Of a stretch of DNA of 64,000 nucleotides, positions 1 through 9,965 are shown piece after piece. This stretch comes from Apoda limacodes. Taxonomy: Eukaryota > Arthropoda > Insecta > Lepidoptera > Limacodidae. Both the position numbers and the translations under genes were made by a program. Below the pieces are notes generated by a model. That model did not search any database. It had not been told where the DNA came from and saw nothing but the letters and a program-made list of their open reading frames with translations. Position 1 is the stretch's first letter; the number at the start of each line of letters is the position of its first letter. Location: NCBI GenBank assembly GCA_946406115.1, contig OX291546.1, positions 9,603,019 through 9,667,018 of the forward strand. Reading direction: 5' to 3'.

Positions 1-239
1 TAGTGTAGCTAGCAGCTTTTGTAATGGAGCCATAGTTGCGATTAATAGAATACCCTGAAAGGGTGACTAAATAATACAGTAGAAGTTTAGTGTCGGCCGC
101 GCTAGTAGGTACATCGTTTTTGCCTAGGGTGCTTTAAGACTTGTTTTCTTTTTGCCGGCTTCTAAGGGCCATAGCGTTCCTAATGTTAAATAACGAAAGG
201 CTAAAGAATTAAGCTATCATACGCAAAAACGATTTGCAA

Positions 240-420
240 ATCCAACTGGTAGTTCCAGAGATTAACACATTCAAGTAAAACTACAAAAAACTTCTTCAAC
301 TTTATTATATTAGTACTAGCTTTTGCCAGCGGCTTCGCCAACCCTAAATTTGATTATCGGCGTAGGATTCTTACGGCAACTCCTCAATTATAGAAAATAA
401 CCTACTTACACTCTCTCTCT
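240..420. repeat. Dispersed TE tails
   Basis: The segment around 250-313 (TTCCAGAGATTA followed by TCAAGTAAAAC and CTTTATTATATTAGTA) resembles the tail of the larger repeats ending at 1258 and 10690. It is followed directly by ACTAGCTTTTGCCAGCGGC, a head sequence I associate with abundant lepidopteran non-autonomous elements. Two repeat ends therefore abut here. No coding content. Confidence 0.5.
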
Positions 421-483
421 CTTTCTCAAAAATAATAAATAATTTACTACTAAAAACTAATTAACCAACAGATTAATTCGCGA

Positions 484-665
484 GCATCATTTAAACTTCC
501 GTTAAGGGGGTGAGTTTTGGAAAATCCTTTCTAGCGCGCGCCTTCATCATAATAGCTATATGTGTGCTAAATTTCAGCTCGATCCGTCAAGTGGTTGCGT
601 TGATAGATCAGTCAGTAATAGTTACTTTGGGCTAGCGCTAACTTTCACCCGCGACTTTCTTTACG
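484..665 (+). repeat. Diverged copy of the 1300-1700 repeat family
   Basis: The sequence shares an ordered set of short blocks with 1545-1680: GGAAAATCCTTTCT, a TCAT...ATA block, an AAATTT.AG block, then TGCGTTGAT..ATCAGTCA. It is more diverged than the copies at 1300-1700 and 63585-64000. Non-coding. Confidence 0.5.
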
Positions 666-734
666 TAGAAAGTGAAAACATTTTTAAATAATACGTACCG
701 CCCTTCCCCCTCATGACTGTCCGTCAGCCTTGCA

Positions 735-1258
735 CATCATAAATGCGCATGCAGTACTTGATCATAATTTTACTGCGATGTTAATTTTAAACTGCGATAT
801 GTCCTAAGATATTCATTAAAATCGAATGATGTAAAGGGCAATTTTGTTTTAAAATAAATACTTGTGATGAATAACGTATTTATTTGGATAAGGATTAATA
901 TCATGTTTATAAAAACACCGTCGCCGTGTGTTATTATAGAACAAATTTGGTTAGCATAAAAAAGTTACAGTGAGCCAACCTTAGAAGATAGACATATGCT
1001 ATCGTGGACTTTTTTTTAAAACTTATAAAAGGAAACAATTCTGTCATACATGATTTTTGTAAAACTTTAACCGTTTACACAGCGCACGCAGCGGAAGCTC
1101 TTAAAAGGAAAAAAAAAAACCCCGATTTTGAAACATTCTTCATTGGTGCCCCGCTCCTGTTGTGTAGAACACTGACAGATTTTTTTCAAATCGGACCTGT
1201 AGTTCCTGAGATTAGCTCAATCAAACAAACAAACCCTTCAGCTTTATAATATTAATAT
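735..1258 (+). repeat. Dispersed repeat, copy 1 (partner at 10097-10690)
   Basis: A run of about 500 bp is collinear with 10097-10690. Shared blocks include GCAGTACTTGAT, GCGATATCTCCTAAGATAT-like, AAAATCGAATGATGTAAAGG, TTTGGATAAGGATTAATATC, GAGCCAACCTTA.AAGATAG, and the terminal CTTTATAATATTAATAT. Both copies have the same orientation. The ORF that can be drawn through it (1004-1249) is fortuitous. Probably a non-autonomous TE or a TE tail. Confidence 0.75.
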
Positions 1259-1299
1259 ATTTAGAATAGAAGAAGATTTGGTTATGTTTTTGAGTGAGT

Positions 1300-1700
1300 T
1301 TAACCTTTTTTGAATAAAATCGAATTGAGTAATTTAAATCAAAAGCACTAAGGAGTATTGATATCAACTTTGGAGCAAATGACCACCAAAATAATTTTCT
1401 ACCCCTTTTTAACCCCGTTAGGGGATTAATTTCATTAATATATGAAACACATCTTCCACCAAATCTGTTAAAAAAGGTTTATGCAAAATTTGAAGGAGAT
1501 TGGATGAAGGAAGCATGTTGTCCCATACACACTTTGCCCCCCTTTTTCACCTCCTTAGGGGTAGAATTTCGGAAAATCCTTTCTTAACGGATGCCTACGT
1601 CATACAAAGAACACACCCTCCAAATTTTAGGTCTCTACAATGAGTGGTTTAGGCTGTGCGTTGATCCATCAGTCATCCAGGACAAAGCATTTTATGTGTA
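1300..1700 (+). repeat. Dispersed repeat, inverted partner at 63585-64000
   Basis: Read in reverse complement, 63585-64000 reproduces this stretch block by block: AAAGCACTAAGGAGTATTGA, TACCCCTTTTTAACCCCG, AAAAAGGTTTATGCAAAATT, TTTTTCAC..CCTTAGGGGTAGAATT, and GCGTTGATCCATCAGTCA. It is not coding in any frame for a useful length. It lies just 5' of the carboxypeptidase exon, in that gene's last intron. Confidence 0.75.
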
Positions 1701-1770
1701 TAGATAGATAAGCTTTTGACATGGTTATATTTTTAACAGTAAATTTTGAAGTTAGTTTTTTTTTTTTCAG

Positions 1771-2039
1771 ATGGTTTGTTAGGTACAAGTGCTGACTGGG
1801 TCAAAATTAACTTAAATATACCATTAGTTTACACAATTTATATGAAGTATGAAGAAAACCCGCTACCAAAACCTGAACACATATTGCCTTTAACACAACA
1901 GTTCTCAACTATCCTTAAGGACATACTTTCAATAGCTAAAGAAATGTATGGACCTCTTTTCAACAGTCAAAGAAAATCCCCAATGAATGTGGGTTTGTTC
2001 TCAGTTTGTATTATTTTAGTGTTGTTATTAATAAACTGA
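1771..2039 (+). CDS. Terminal exon of an M14-type zinc carboxypeptidase (partial, possibly inactive)
   Basis: A polypyrimidine tract and AG at 1769-1770 precede an open exon of 89 codons. It matches the C-terminal part of the M14 carboxypeptidase fold: GTSADWVK corresponds to the usual GSSDDWA, and LVYTIYMKYEENPLPKPEHILP to the YTIEL...LLP..QIIP segment. The position where M14 enzymes carry the catalytic Glu (YT-I-E-L) reads YT-I-Y-M here, so this copy may lack peptidase activity. The chain ends in a strongly hydrophobic tail (VGLFSVCIILVLLLIN), as expected for a GPI-anchor signal or a C-terminal membrane segment. A polyadenylation hexamer AATAAA (2030-2035) overlaps the last codons before the TGA. 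Upstream exons, which would hold the zinc ligands, are not visible and should lie left of the window. The family is inferred from a short exon only. Confidence 0.62.
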
Positions 2040-2941
2040 CCCCATTATTGGCTTAAAATTTTTTGCAATGTTTTTGTTTAAAAATGTCAAAGAATTTATA
2101 TAGTTAGGTAAAACTATATCATTTTTGCAGCCACATTAGCTGGACCGCTCTTAAATATGATATTAATTCCAATGGATGTGGACATTTTAGAAGAATCTAA
2201 ACATATAATTTTTTTAAGTTTTACTATCATTATTAGAGCCAAAATATGTCAACCAGTGGGCACTTCCACTTTAAAACTCTGTTTTTTTTTTTATTTAAAG
2301 TTCTTATTCAAGTAGGTCAACTTCGACACTTTTGAACGTCATTTTATAATTAACAAGTATGCATTAAAATAAATAAATATATCATAACCAATATTTGTCA
2401 ATAAATAAAAAATAACTAAGCCTTAAAATATAAACTTAAATTAAAAAAAAGCAACTGCACAGAGGACTGTCGGTAACGCCCATATTGAAAGTGTTTGTTT
2501 AGCGGGCAGTGACCTGTTATTATGCCAACTATGAAGCATAGGTTTTTCCTACTAAGTTTTAACAGTTTTTTGACAGAACAGCATCCAAGAATGTAAGAAT
2601 GTAAGAACATTCTTGGATTGTTTGCAGTCCGTTTGTGGTGTAGTTGGAAGGTTCTATCACATAACCACATTTTGAGTTGTGTGAATGGTATCGGTAGAAT
2701 TGGTTCGGGTCCCATTATTTTAGTACCCGATCCTCTCTTTGCCATTGATTGTTTATTATAAAACTAATAGGTACATAACATAATAGGTTAAAGGGGTATA
2801 TTATTCTATCTATGGTCTTTTATGCAAGATCATGCAGGATCAAAGAGGATGTTCCCCACACTATAATGTGTTTTCAGCCACTGGTTAACCCCTTCGCAGA
2901 GTAAAAAATTATATATACATACAATTCCCTTATATACATAA
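2040..2941. other. Non-coding stretch between carboxypeptidase exon and mariner remnant
   Basis: AT-rich with no supportable gene. A short inverted repeat (CCAAGAATG/CATTCTTGG) lies near 2585-2618. The minus-strand ORF at 2416-2745 has no recognisable family or splice context. Confidence 0.4.
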
Positions 2942-2943
2942 TA

Positions 2944-3868
2944 TTAGGTTCTTACATATGAAATTAATGTTTTATAGAACTGGCCACTTTGATCTCAAAA
3001 AGCCGACATTTTGTTAAGAATTACAAATTCAAATTTTTTTCAATTTTAAGCTTGTCTATTTGTGTTTCGAATGTAATAATTCATTTGTTTTTGCATAATT
3101 TGATTTTGCTTTGACATAGTTCTTTGCTCAATATGAAAATCATAGAATATCACATTATTTTTGAATATGAATTCCATTGTGGGACTAACAGCTCAAAGGA
3201 TTAATGATGTGTACAGAAGAAAACACAGTATATTTTTTGTTCCAACGGTTTTGTTCTGGTAATTTTGACCTCTAGAATACATTCTTGTAGATAGCCTGAG
3301 ACCCTAGTTGTCAATGAGGAATTTAAAGTGATAGTGGAATCAGATTCATCTCAAACCACATCAGAGTTAGTTGCAGGCTTCAGTGAGCTTGATAAAACCA
3401 TTTTGAATCATTTGAAACAAATTGTGAAAAAGCTTGAAAAATGGGTACCACATGAACTAAGTGAAGCAAACCAACAAACACGCATCGAATGCTGAATCAC
3501 ATTACTCAACCTTCACAAGAATGAGGGGATTCTGAATTGTATCATTACTAGTAATAGGAATGGATCCTATACAATAAATGGAAAGGCTCATCGCAGTGGT
3601 TGAAACAAATGAATTATTACATTCGAAACACAAATAGACAAGCAATTTGTAATTCTTAACAAAATGCCAGCTTTTTGAGATCAAAACACCTTCAAAGATT
3701 TTGTTGATTCTTGCTCCCGCAATTTTTTCAGCAAAGAAATCAATGAACGCCCTATAGAATGGCAAAAATGCATCACAATGGAAATTATGTAAACACGTAA
3801 TGTAATTAAACATAAAAAAAATTTAGCTTTACTTATTCCATATATCAATTTCATATGTAAGGACCTTA
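2944..3868 (+). mobile_element. Degenerate mariner-like element
   Basis: The ends form terminal inverted repeats of about 25 bp: TTAGGTTCTTACATATGAAATT at 2944, and its near-complement ending at 3868. TA dinucleotides flank both sides (2942-2943 and 3869-3870), as expected for mariner. Between them, around 3315-3600, broken plus-strand frames carry mariner transposase signatures: a helix-turn-helix-like stretch, LEKWVPHELSEANQQTRIEC (the family WVPHEL motif), and a decayed RIVTGDEKW-like block near 3525-3570. The C-terminal part (around 3690-3800, FFSKEINE.. and WQKCI) is also recognisable. Stops and deletions make it non-functional. It should lie in the first intron of brm. Confidence 0.8.
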
Positions 3869-4103
3869 TATTATATGATGCTATGTGTGTTGCAAGCGTG
3901 CCTATGACTTTATGTTACCTTAGTGGTATATAAAAATTTATTTGGGGATAAAATGTGGAATTGAACAACCACAAATATTTATTATTGTTTCACTACTATG
4001 TAATTACCACAAAATGTCTTACCTTACAGACTGCTGTTGCTCAAAGACAAATAAATGATGGCTAATAAAGCCAATTAATTATGCAAATTTTATGGGTACT
4101 TAC

Positions 4104-4550
4104 TTGTCCAGGTGGCATATGTCCCATCTGATGTAAATATCCATGGGGAGGTCCTTGATTAGGCAAACTTGTATGTTGGGGTGGTATATTAGGGTGACCA
4201 TTTGGGCCTTGAGGATGAGCCCCTACTGGACTCATGGGATGACCCGGTTGGCCAGTCATATGTGGCCCCATCATATGAGGAGGCAATTGGTGTCCACTGG
4301 GAGGCATAACCGGTGGGCCATTAGTATTGGGAGATACATTATGTGTTGGAGGCCCAGATGGAGACAAATGATTAGGAAGTGGTTGCTGTCCAGTTCCAGA
4401 AGGGTGCGGCGGTGGTGGGCCATTAACATGTTGCTGGTTATAAGGACTGTGAGGAGAGTGCGGTGGAGCCGGACTTTGGGTTGGTGGTCCCATAGGGCTA
4501 GGAGCTTGAGGCGGCGGCATAGGACTACTCTGAGGAGAAGGACTTGCCAT
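4104..4550 (-). CDS. brm: First coding exon of brahma (SWI/SNF ATPase, BRM/SMARCA2-4)
   Basis: The exon encodes 149 residues beginning MASPSPQSSPMPPPQAPSP. This matches what I know of the extreme N-terminus of insect Brahma, a Pro/Ser/Gly/His-rich disordered region with repeated PHSP, GPP and GHP blocks. Brahma is the ATPase of the BAP/PBAP nucleosome-remodelling complexes and acts in the nucleus. The start at 4550 is preferred over an in-frame ATG 27 nt upstream because similarity begins at MASPSP. The exon ends in phase 0 at CAA followed by GTAAGT (4103-4098), so translation past 4104 is intron. None of the QLQ, HSA, helicase or bromodomain exons are in the window, so the gene continues to the left, across the mariner copy and apparently across the oppositely oriented carboxypeptidase exon. 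Confidence 0.87.
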
Positions 4551-4687
4551 TTTTTTATTTAGAACAACACTACACAATTAATCATAATGCTTAAAAGCCA
4601 AAAACACACAAATTCTTCGGCTGCAAGAGTTTAATAACGTAGTTTACAGCACAGTTTACAGGTTTAACCACAGATAATGGTTATGAT
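4551..4687 (-). promoter_or_regulatory. brm 5' leader and proximal promoter
   Basis: A short stretch between the brm start codon and the hAT-type MITE starting at 4688. Any brm leader and core promoter must lie here or just beyond the MITE. No TATA box or clear initiator could be fixed by eye. Confidence 0.3.
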
Positions 4688-5187
4688 CAGTGCTGCCACC
4701 TCTCTCAGGCCAATCAGCGCTAACAGCGCTTGAAAAAAGCGCTAGATTCCGCTAATTTGCCTTAACAAAAAATAGCGCTAAATTCCACTAGCTTTGCATG
4801 CACAAAAAATGCGTAATAGTAAGAAGTTTTTATTTATTTCAATACAATTTGGCATAATTTCAAATATAAATTAATCTTAATATTAATAAGTATGGCTAAT
4901 CGCTTTCGATGTCAGAAGAATCGTTGAGTGGACTGAAATTCTGAAGGTCCAGGTAGCACATCGTAAACCAACAACCAGAAATAATATATTTAGTTGAGGA
5001 ATACCCTAAACAAATGGAACTGAAGCTAAACTAATTACGGTGTTGCTGCGTTATTCCTACTGTTTGGCGAGATTGCGGCGTGATTACAACTAAGTTTGGT
5101 CTGCCATAAAAATGCGCTATGATTTCCGCTAGAAGTTAATGTTAAAGTGCTAGATCTAACTCCGAAAGCGCTAAGGTGGCAGCACTG
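4688..5187. mobile_element. hAT-type MITE, 500 bp
   Basis: The termini are perfect 14-bp inverted repeats, CAGTGCTGCCACCT at 4688 and AGGTGGCAGCACTG ending at 5187. AGCGCT-rich subterminal repeats occur on both sides. The 8-bp flanks are GTTATGAT and TATATGAT (6 of 8 identical), consistent with a slightly decayed hAT target-site duplication. No transposase is encoded. It sits immediately upstream of brm. Confidence 0.82.
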
Positions 5188-5235
5188 TATATGATATATG
5201 TCCCACAGACTAATAACACAATCTAAGGACGCGTT

Positions 5236-5345
5236 CGTTTTGGGGTAAAGAGTTCCCACTTTTAATACTTTAAACACTTTTGATAACGCAACTTTTGGCA
5301 CTGACACCTATCGTTCGTGTAGCATTGAACGTTACTAACAAAATA
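5236..5345 (+). repeat. Short dispersed repeat, copy 1 (partner 57085-57178)
   Basis: Blocks shared in order with 57085-57178 include GTTCCCAC/GTGCCCAC, TTTTGATAACGC, the 16-mer CCTATCGTTCGTGTAG, and AACGTTA. Identity is partial. Non-coding, immediately 5' of a LINE A copy. Confidence 0.6.
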
Positions 5346-5482
5346 AGGCGGTTGCCGTTTAAACTTCCAAAGTCTGTCTATCTCTGTCTGCCGTTTAAAC
5401 TTCCAAAGTCTGTCTGTCTAAGAAGCTTATACGTGGATGTGACCGGAGAGTGCTCAACGAACAAACACGGATGTGTAATAGG

Positions 5483-7053
5483 TAATAAGGATCCGAATAT
5501 TTCTGAGTTAAAACGCAAATTAAATGCTGCTTCGAGGTTCAGTAAGAAAGCAAATGCCAGAGCAAAATTCCAATTCATCGGCAAAATAGGTGGGCGACTT
5601 GCGGGCTGTCCCTCTGGGAGTCGTGCTTTCTGGTCGCTTGCTAAAGCTGCTGAGGGGAACTTCTGCCAGTCGTCGCTGCCACCACTGCGAAAGACCGATG
5701 GTGACTTGACCCATAGTGCAAAAGAGAAAGCCGATCTTTTGGGGAGACTCTTTGCCTCCAACTCGAATGTGAACGACGAAGGCGCTGTACCACCTACTTT
5801 ACCGTGGTGCGGTAAGACGATGCTGGAAATCTCTATAACACAGCGCGAGGTCCGGCGGGCGTTGCTTTCCCTAGACGTTCATAAGTCGAGTGGGCCAGAC
5901 GGCATACCAGCAGTGGTGCTTAAGCAGTGTGCTCCTGAGTTATGTCCTGTACTCACGCGCCTCTTCACGCTTTCCTACTACACTAGGCAATTTCCGTCTT
6001 CATGGAAGACTACGAATGTGCACCCGGTGCCCAAAAAGGGCAATAGATCAGATCCATCGAATTACAGGCCTATCGCTATAACCTCTCTCCTCTCCAAGGT
6101 GATGGAGCGTGTGATCAACACACAGCTTCTAAGATAACTAGAAAAATACGACCTGATAGCAGCGACCGTCAATATGGCTTTCGCCACGGTCGCTCGAATG
6201 GTGACCTTCTAGTGTATCTCACACACCGGTGGGCACTAGCCATTGAGACTCAGGGGGAGGCATTGGTATATTGGTAACCTGGACAAAACGAAGGCGTTCG
6301 ATCGGGTCAAGAACCGGGGTCTTCTATCGAAGTTGCCATCTTACGGAGTGCCCAAGGGTTTGTGCAAATGGGTGGCTAGGTTTTTGTCCGGCAGACGCGT
6401 ACGAGCCGTAGTTGACGGTAGTTGCTCTGATAGCATGGACATTAATGCTGGTGTCCCGCAAGGCTCTGTGCTGTCTCCTACGCTGTTTTTACCGCATATC
6501 AATGATATGTTGTACATCAACAACATACATTGCTATGCAGATGACAGAACTGGGGACACTTATTACACGATTTGAGCAAGCATCCCTCGTTCCATTGTGG
6601 AGGAAAAACGTAAAGAACTTGTGTCTCAAATCGAGATCTCTCTGTCCGAGGTCTCTGACTGGGGACGGGAAAACTTAATCCGAATTAACCCTACAAAGAC
6701 ACAAGTCTGCGCGTTTACCGCAAGAAAACCCCATTCACTGTGGTCCCACAATTCCAGAACACTTCCCTTTCCATCTCCCAGAGCATTGGGATTCTTGGTG
6801 TTGACATCTCCAGCGATGTTCAGTTCCGAAATCATTTACAAGATAAAATGAAGCTGGCGTCCAAAAAACTTGGTGTACTCAACAGAGCGAAGCAGTACTT
6901 CACGTCGGGGCAAAAGTTGCTACTTTACAAGTCGCAAGTCCGGCCCCATATGGAGTATTGCTGCCATCTCTGGGCGGGCATACCAACTTGGCCCTTTTGA
7001 CTCGGTTCAACAACTGGCTGTGAGAATTGTCGACGATTCCAAACTCACTTGCG
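5483..7053 (+). mobile_element. LINE A copy 1: degenerate 5'-truncated non-LTR retrotransposon
   Basis: The translated stretch from 5488 (KDPNISELKRKLNAAS) runs parallel to the intact minus-strand ORF at 54388-56586 through the RT core. Visible motifs are SSGPDGIPA, NYRPIAITSLLSKVMER, KAFDRV, GVPQGSVLSPTLF and CYADD. A TAA interrupts the frame at about 6134-6136, and frame changes near 6262, 6575 and 6740 break it into pieces. The 3' end is missing: similarity stops at DDSKLTCG (7053), where a different LINE begins. It is a CR1/Jockey-group type RT with no RNase H. Confidence 0.9.
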
Positions 7054-7595
7054 GAAACTCACTTCCAAACACAACCCCGACAAAAGCTCTGCCATTCTCT
7101 TCATCAAAGGCCGCCCTCCGCGACCATCTTCCCTCTCACTCTTCAGCCGTGCCATTCCTTGGCAAAAAAAAGCCAAATATCTCGGCGTGACTCTAAATAG
7201 GTATTTAAACTTCCGCGATCACACCAAAATAGTGCCGAGCCGATTTTGACCTTGGTCATCTATATCCTATGATAGGCAAGTACAGAAAAATGTCGCTTGG
7301 ATAAAGCTGACTCTACGTCACCTGCATTCGCCCCATACTAGCATATGCTAGCGTTGTCTATGCGTTATCCAAACGCGATCTCCACAAACTACAGACCGTC
7401 CAAAACCGCTTTCTTAGAGCGGCTTCCGGAGCCTCCTGGTATGTCCGTAATGCGGACCTACACAGGGACTTTGAGCTTCCCTTGAGCATTGGGCGCTATA
7501 TAGGCTGAAACTCTTTCAGAGTCTCGCCCCAAAAGTCCGGTGAAGCAGTAGTGGCTGCAACATTCAACTGCATAGACAGTTCAGAAAAAAATAAA
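7054..7595 (+). mobile_element. Jockey-like LINE fragment (RT C-terminal part)
   Basis: The reading after 7053 changes to a different element: NPDKSSAILFIKGRPPRPSS, FSRAIPWQKKAKYLGVTL, then, after frameshifts, the conserved tail LAYASVVYAL and NRFLRAASGASWYVRNADLH. It contains at least two frame changes. The same family is on the minus strand at 25865-26205. The join with LINE A occurs in AAACTCACTT, a 10-mer present twice within 16 bp here. Confidence 0.8.
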
Positions 7596-7639
7596 TAATA
7601 ATAAACATATGTATTTCGATATCAACTTACCGACAAACT

Positions 7640-8270
7640 AAAATTTGAAAAAATAAGACCCATTTATAAAAATCGCAGTCTCCATGACATTAATAACTAC
7701 AGGGCAATAACCATACTGTCATGTACTTATATAAAATAATTAAAAGGTATTTGGCCAGCGAAATAAATAAATATTTAAAACATAACAATATCATCAATGC
7801 AAAACAGTACGGTTTTCAGAAAAACCGGAGTACCTCTCAACTAAAAGTTTAGGTTTAAAAAGTTAAAAAGCGTGTTTAGTTATGATGTAAACAAATACTT
7901 AAATGAGAAAAACCATGCTTTTACTTTCTAAGGCATTCGATTATTTAATTTATGAAAGCATCATTTCTAAATTAGAAAAAAATGGAATACAGGGCCCTAC
8001 TTTAAAATGGTTTTGGAGGAAACACAAGCTATAATGCAAAAAAACCACAACATCTTATGTAAATGGGCACAAGACATTGGTCTAGCTATAAATGCAAAAA
8101 AAAAACTAAGCTTATGCACATACACTCAACGCATTTAAAATATTTTATCAAGCCAGCCATTGCGAGCCATGATCATCTATGTCTTTATAATCAAATTCAA
8201 TTTTAAACATTTAGGATTAGTAAACGAGTTCAATTGGAAACCACATATAATCTGTACTATATGTATGTAT
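7640..8270 (+). mobile_element. Degenerate CR1-like RT fragment
   Basis: Short conserved RT pieces appear in mixed frames: RPIYKNRSLHDINNYRAIT, NAKQYGFQKNRSTSQL (RT motif FGFR..ST), CKWAQDIGLAINAKKTKLM and FKHLGLVNEFNWKPHI. The catalytic YADD segment is deleted. It is highly A/T-decayed and not coding. Confidence 0.65.
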
Positions 8271-8302
8271 ACTAAATATATGCAGAGGACATTTCATTTA
8301 TT

Positions 8303-8372
8303 GGTCACCGTAGCCTATGAACGCTTGCTACACCAGAGGTATCACTCACGCTTTGCCGTCCTTTCAGAAGTC
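8303..8372 (-). mobile_element. LINE A 3'-end fragment
   Basis: GGTCACCGTAGCCTATG.ACGCTTGC.ACACCAG repeats the 3'-terminal coding sequence of the LINE at 54388-54455, which encodes SDTPGVASVH. Only about 70 bp remain. Confidence 0.75.
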
Positions 8373-9255
8373 TTAATAAATAATAACAAACAGTAGGGTC
8401 TTGTAAAGAAATAATTTTTTTACATTGTCACATTGACTAGACCGTTGTGACTTTCAAAATGACATGTTTATTTTGTATACATCGATTTCCAGTTTTCTGG
8501 GTGAATTTTAGAGTTAATTATAAAAAAGAGTCCTGCAAAGTTCGTGGTTGCAGAAGTGTATGGAAATGAGGTCGAGGCATCAAATTTACAGGTTTACTCA
8601 TTTGATATTTCATTTTTTTTTTTAATAAATAAGACTTTCAATGTAAAATATTACGTTTAACACGTTCCTTTCAATTTTTACACTATTGCAAAATCCATTG
8701 ATGTAATTCAATTGCTTTCCAATCTTTAAGTTTTCATAATATTTATGCATATTATTTTGTTGTGAAAATTGATTTGGGTGACCAAAAGTTTAATTATGAC
8801 CTACATAATTTTTGGAAATGATTTTTTTAATGTTTAGAAACTTAGAAAAAAACAAAATATCCATACGAGTTTGACTTGTAAATAAATAATGAAAGGAATT
8901 TTTGTTGTCTCTCAAAATAACATCGACTAAGTTTCGTGTTTTAAACGGTGAGAAAAATCTAAGTAAAAAATATGTGAAAGGAGAACCGAAAATAATTAAA
9001 ACTGACTCAAAAAACGATATTAAATAACTCATGACAAAAAACTAACAGCTACATGTCTAAATACATATCAAGTCAACAATAACTATGCGGAAGAAATACA
9101 AAATAAAAAATCTTTTTACGCTTATGTTCGGAGTACCGTAAAGCCTGGATAAATGGTAAATACCATGAAAACCACATCTACACTGATGTTCCAAATACTT
9201 ACAAGCTGATCTCACTAAACTGGAACACGTAACTACGCAAGAAATTTAATAAAAT
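8373..9255. other. Non-coding stretch without identifiable feature
   Basis: Very AT-rich. The minus-strand ORF at 8790-9032 is low-complexity (Phe/Lys/Asn) with no recognisable family. Nothing supported. Confidence 0.3.
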
Positions 9256-9259
9256 TAAA

Positions 9260-9950
9260 TAAATTTAAATTAATGCTTAGATCGTGAAATTTTTCCTGCT
9301 AGCCTAAAAGTTGCCAAAGTCACTGCAATTTGCAAATCAGATGAAAACAGTGACCCAGGTAACTATCGACCTATTTCTGTTCTGCCTGTCTTTTTAAAAG
9401 TGTTTGAATGAGTTATTTTCAATCGCCTAGTAAATTCTCAGCCGCAAAGAATGTTCTCTATAATAAGCAATATGGTTTCCGTAAAAAATCAAATATGTTA
9501 TCTGCTACTATTGACCTTGTCACAAAAATCATAGTTAATATTGATCAGAAAAATTGCACTTGGCGTTTTTTACGATTTAAAAAAAGGATTCGATACGGTA
9601 AGCCATGATATCCTAATAAGAAAGTTAATCAGTATTGGATTTAGAATTGCAAGCTCGGCAGTGGAAATTTTCAAATCTTACTTATCAAATCGGCAAAAAA
9701 ATTAAAAAAAATTGCGATAGTCATAGTAGTGCCGCAATGTTCAATCTTGAGGCTGTTCCTAATTTAATAAAAACATTTAAGACATTAAACTTAAAGCAGA
9801 CATAACGCTCTACGCTGATGACACTTGTCTCTTCGGGCACTCAGTAAATGCTATACCGGATGATGTTGAGAATTACTTAAAAGTGCTAAATATGTGGTTC
9901 CAATATGACCTGTATATAACTAAGCACCTAAAAATACAAACACTCTTTTA
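9260..9950 (+). mobile_element. Degenerate CR1-like RT fragment
   Basis: RT blocks read in shifting plus-strand frames: LKVAKVTAICKSDENSDPGN with YRPISVLPVFLKVFE, QYGFRKKSN, VFYDLKKGFDTVSHDILI and TLYADDTCLFGHS. In-frame stops and frameshifts occur throughout, and the GVPQGS block is lost. Likely the same clade as 7640-8270. Confidence 0.75.
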
Positions 9951-9965
9951 AACTTTATCTTTGAA

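Noticed and set aside
2416..2745. 109-codon minus-strand ORF
   Set aside because: No recognisable motif, no splice or start support, atypical composition; likely chance.
3502..3813. 103-codon minus-strand ORF inside the mariner remnant
   Set aside because: It is antisense to decayed transposase sequence and to the internal inverted repeat.
4143..4562. 139-codon plus-strand ORF opposite brm exon 1
   Set aside because: It is the antisense shadow of the proline-rich brm exon and has an Arg/Trp-rich composition typical of that.
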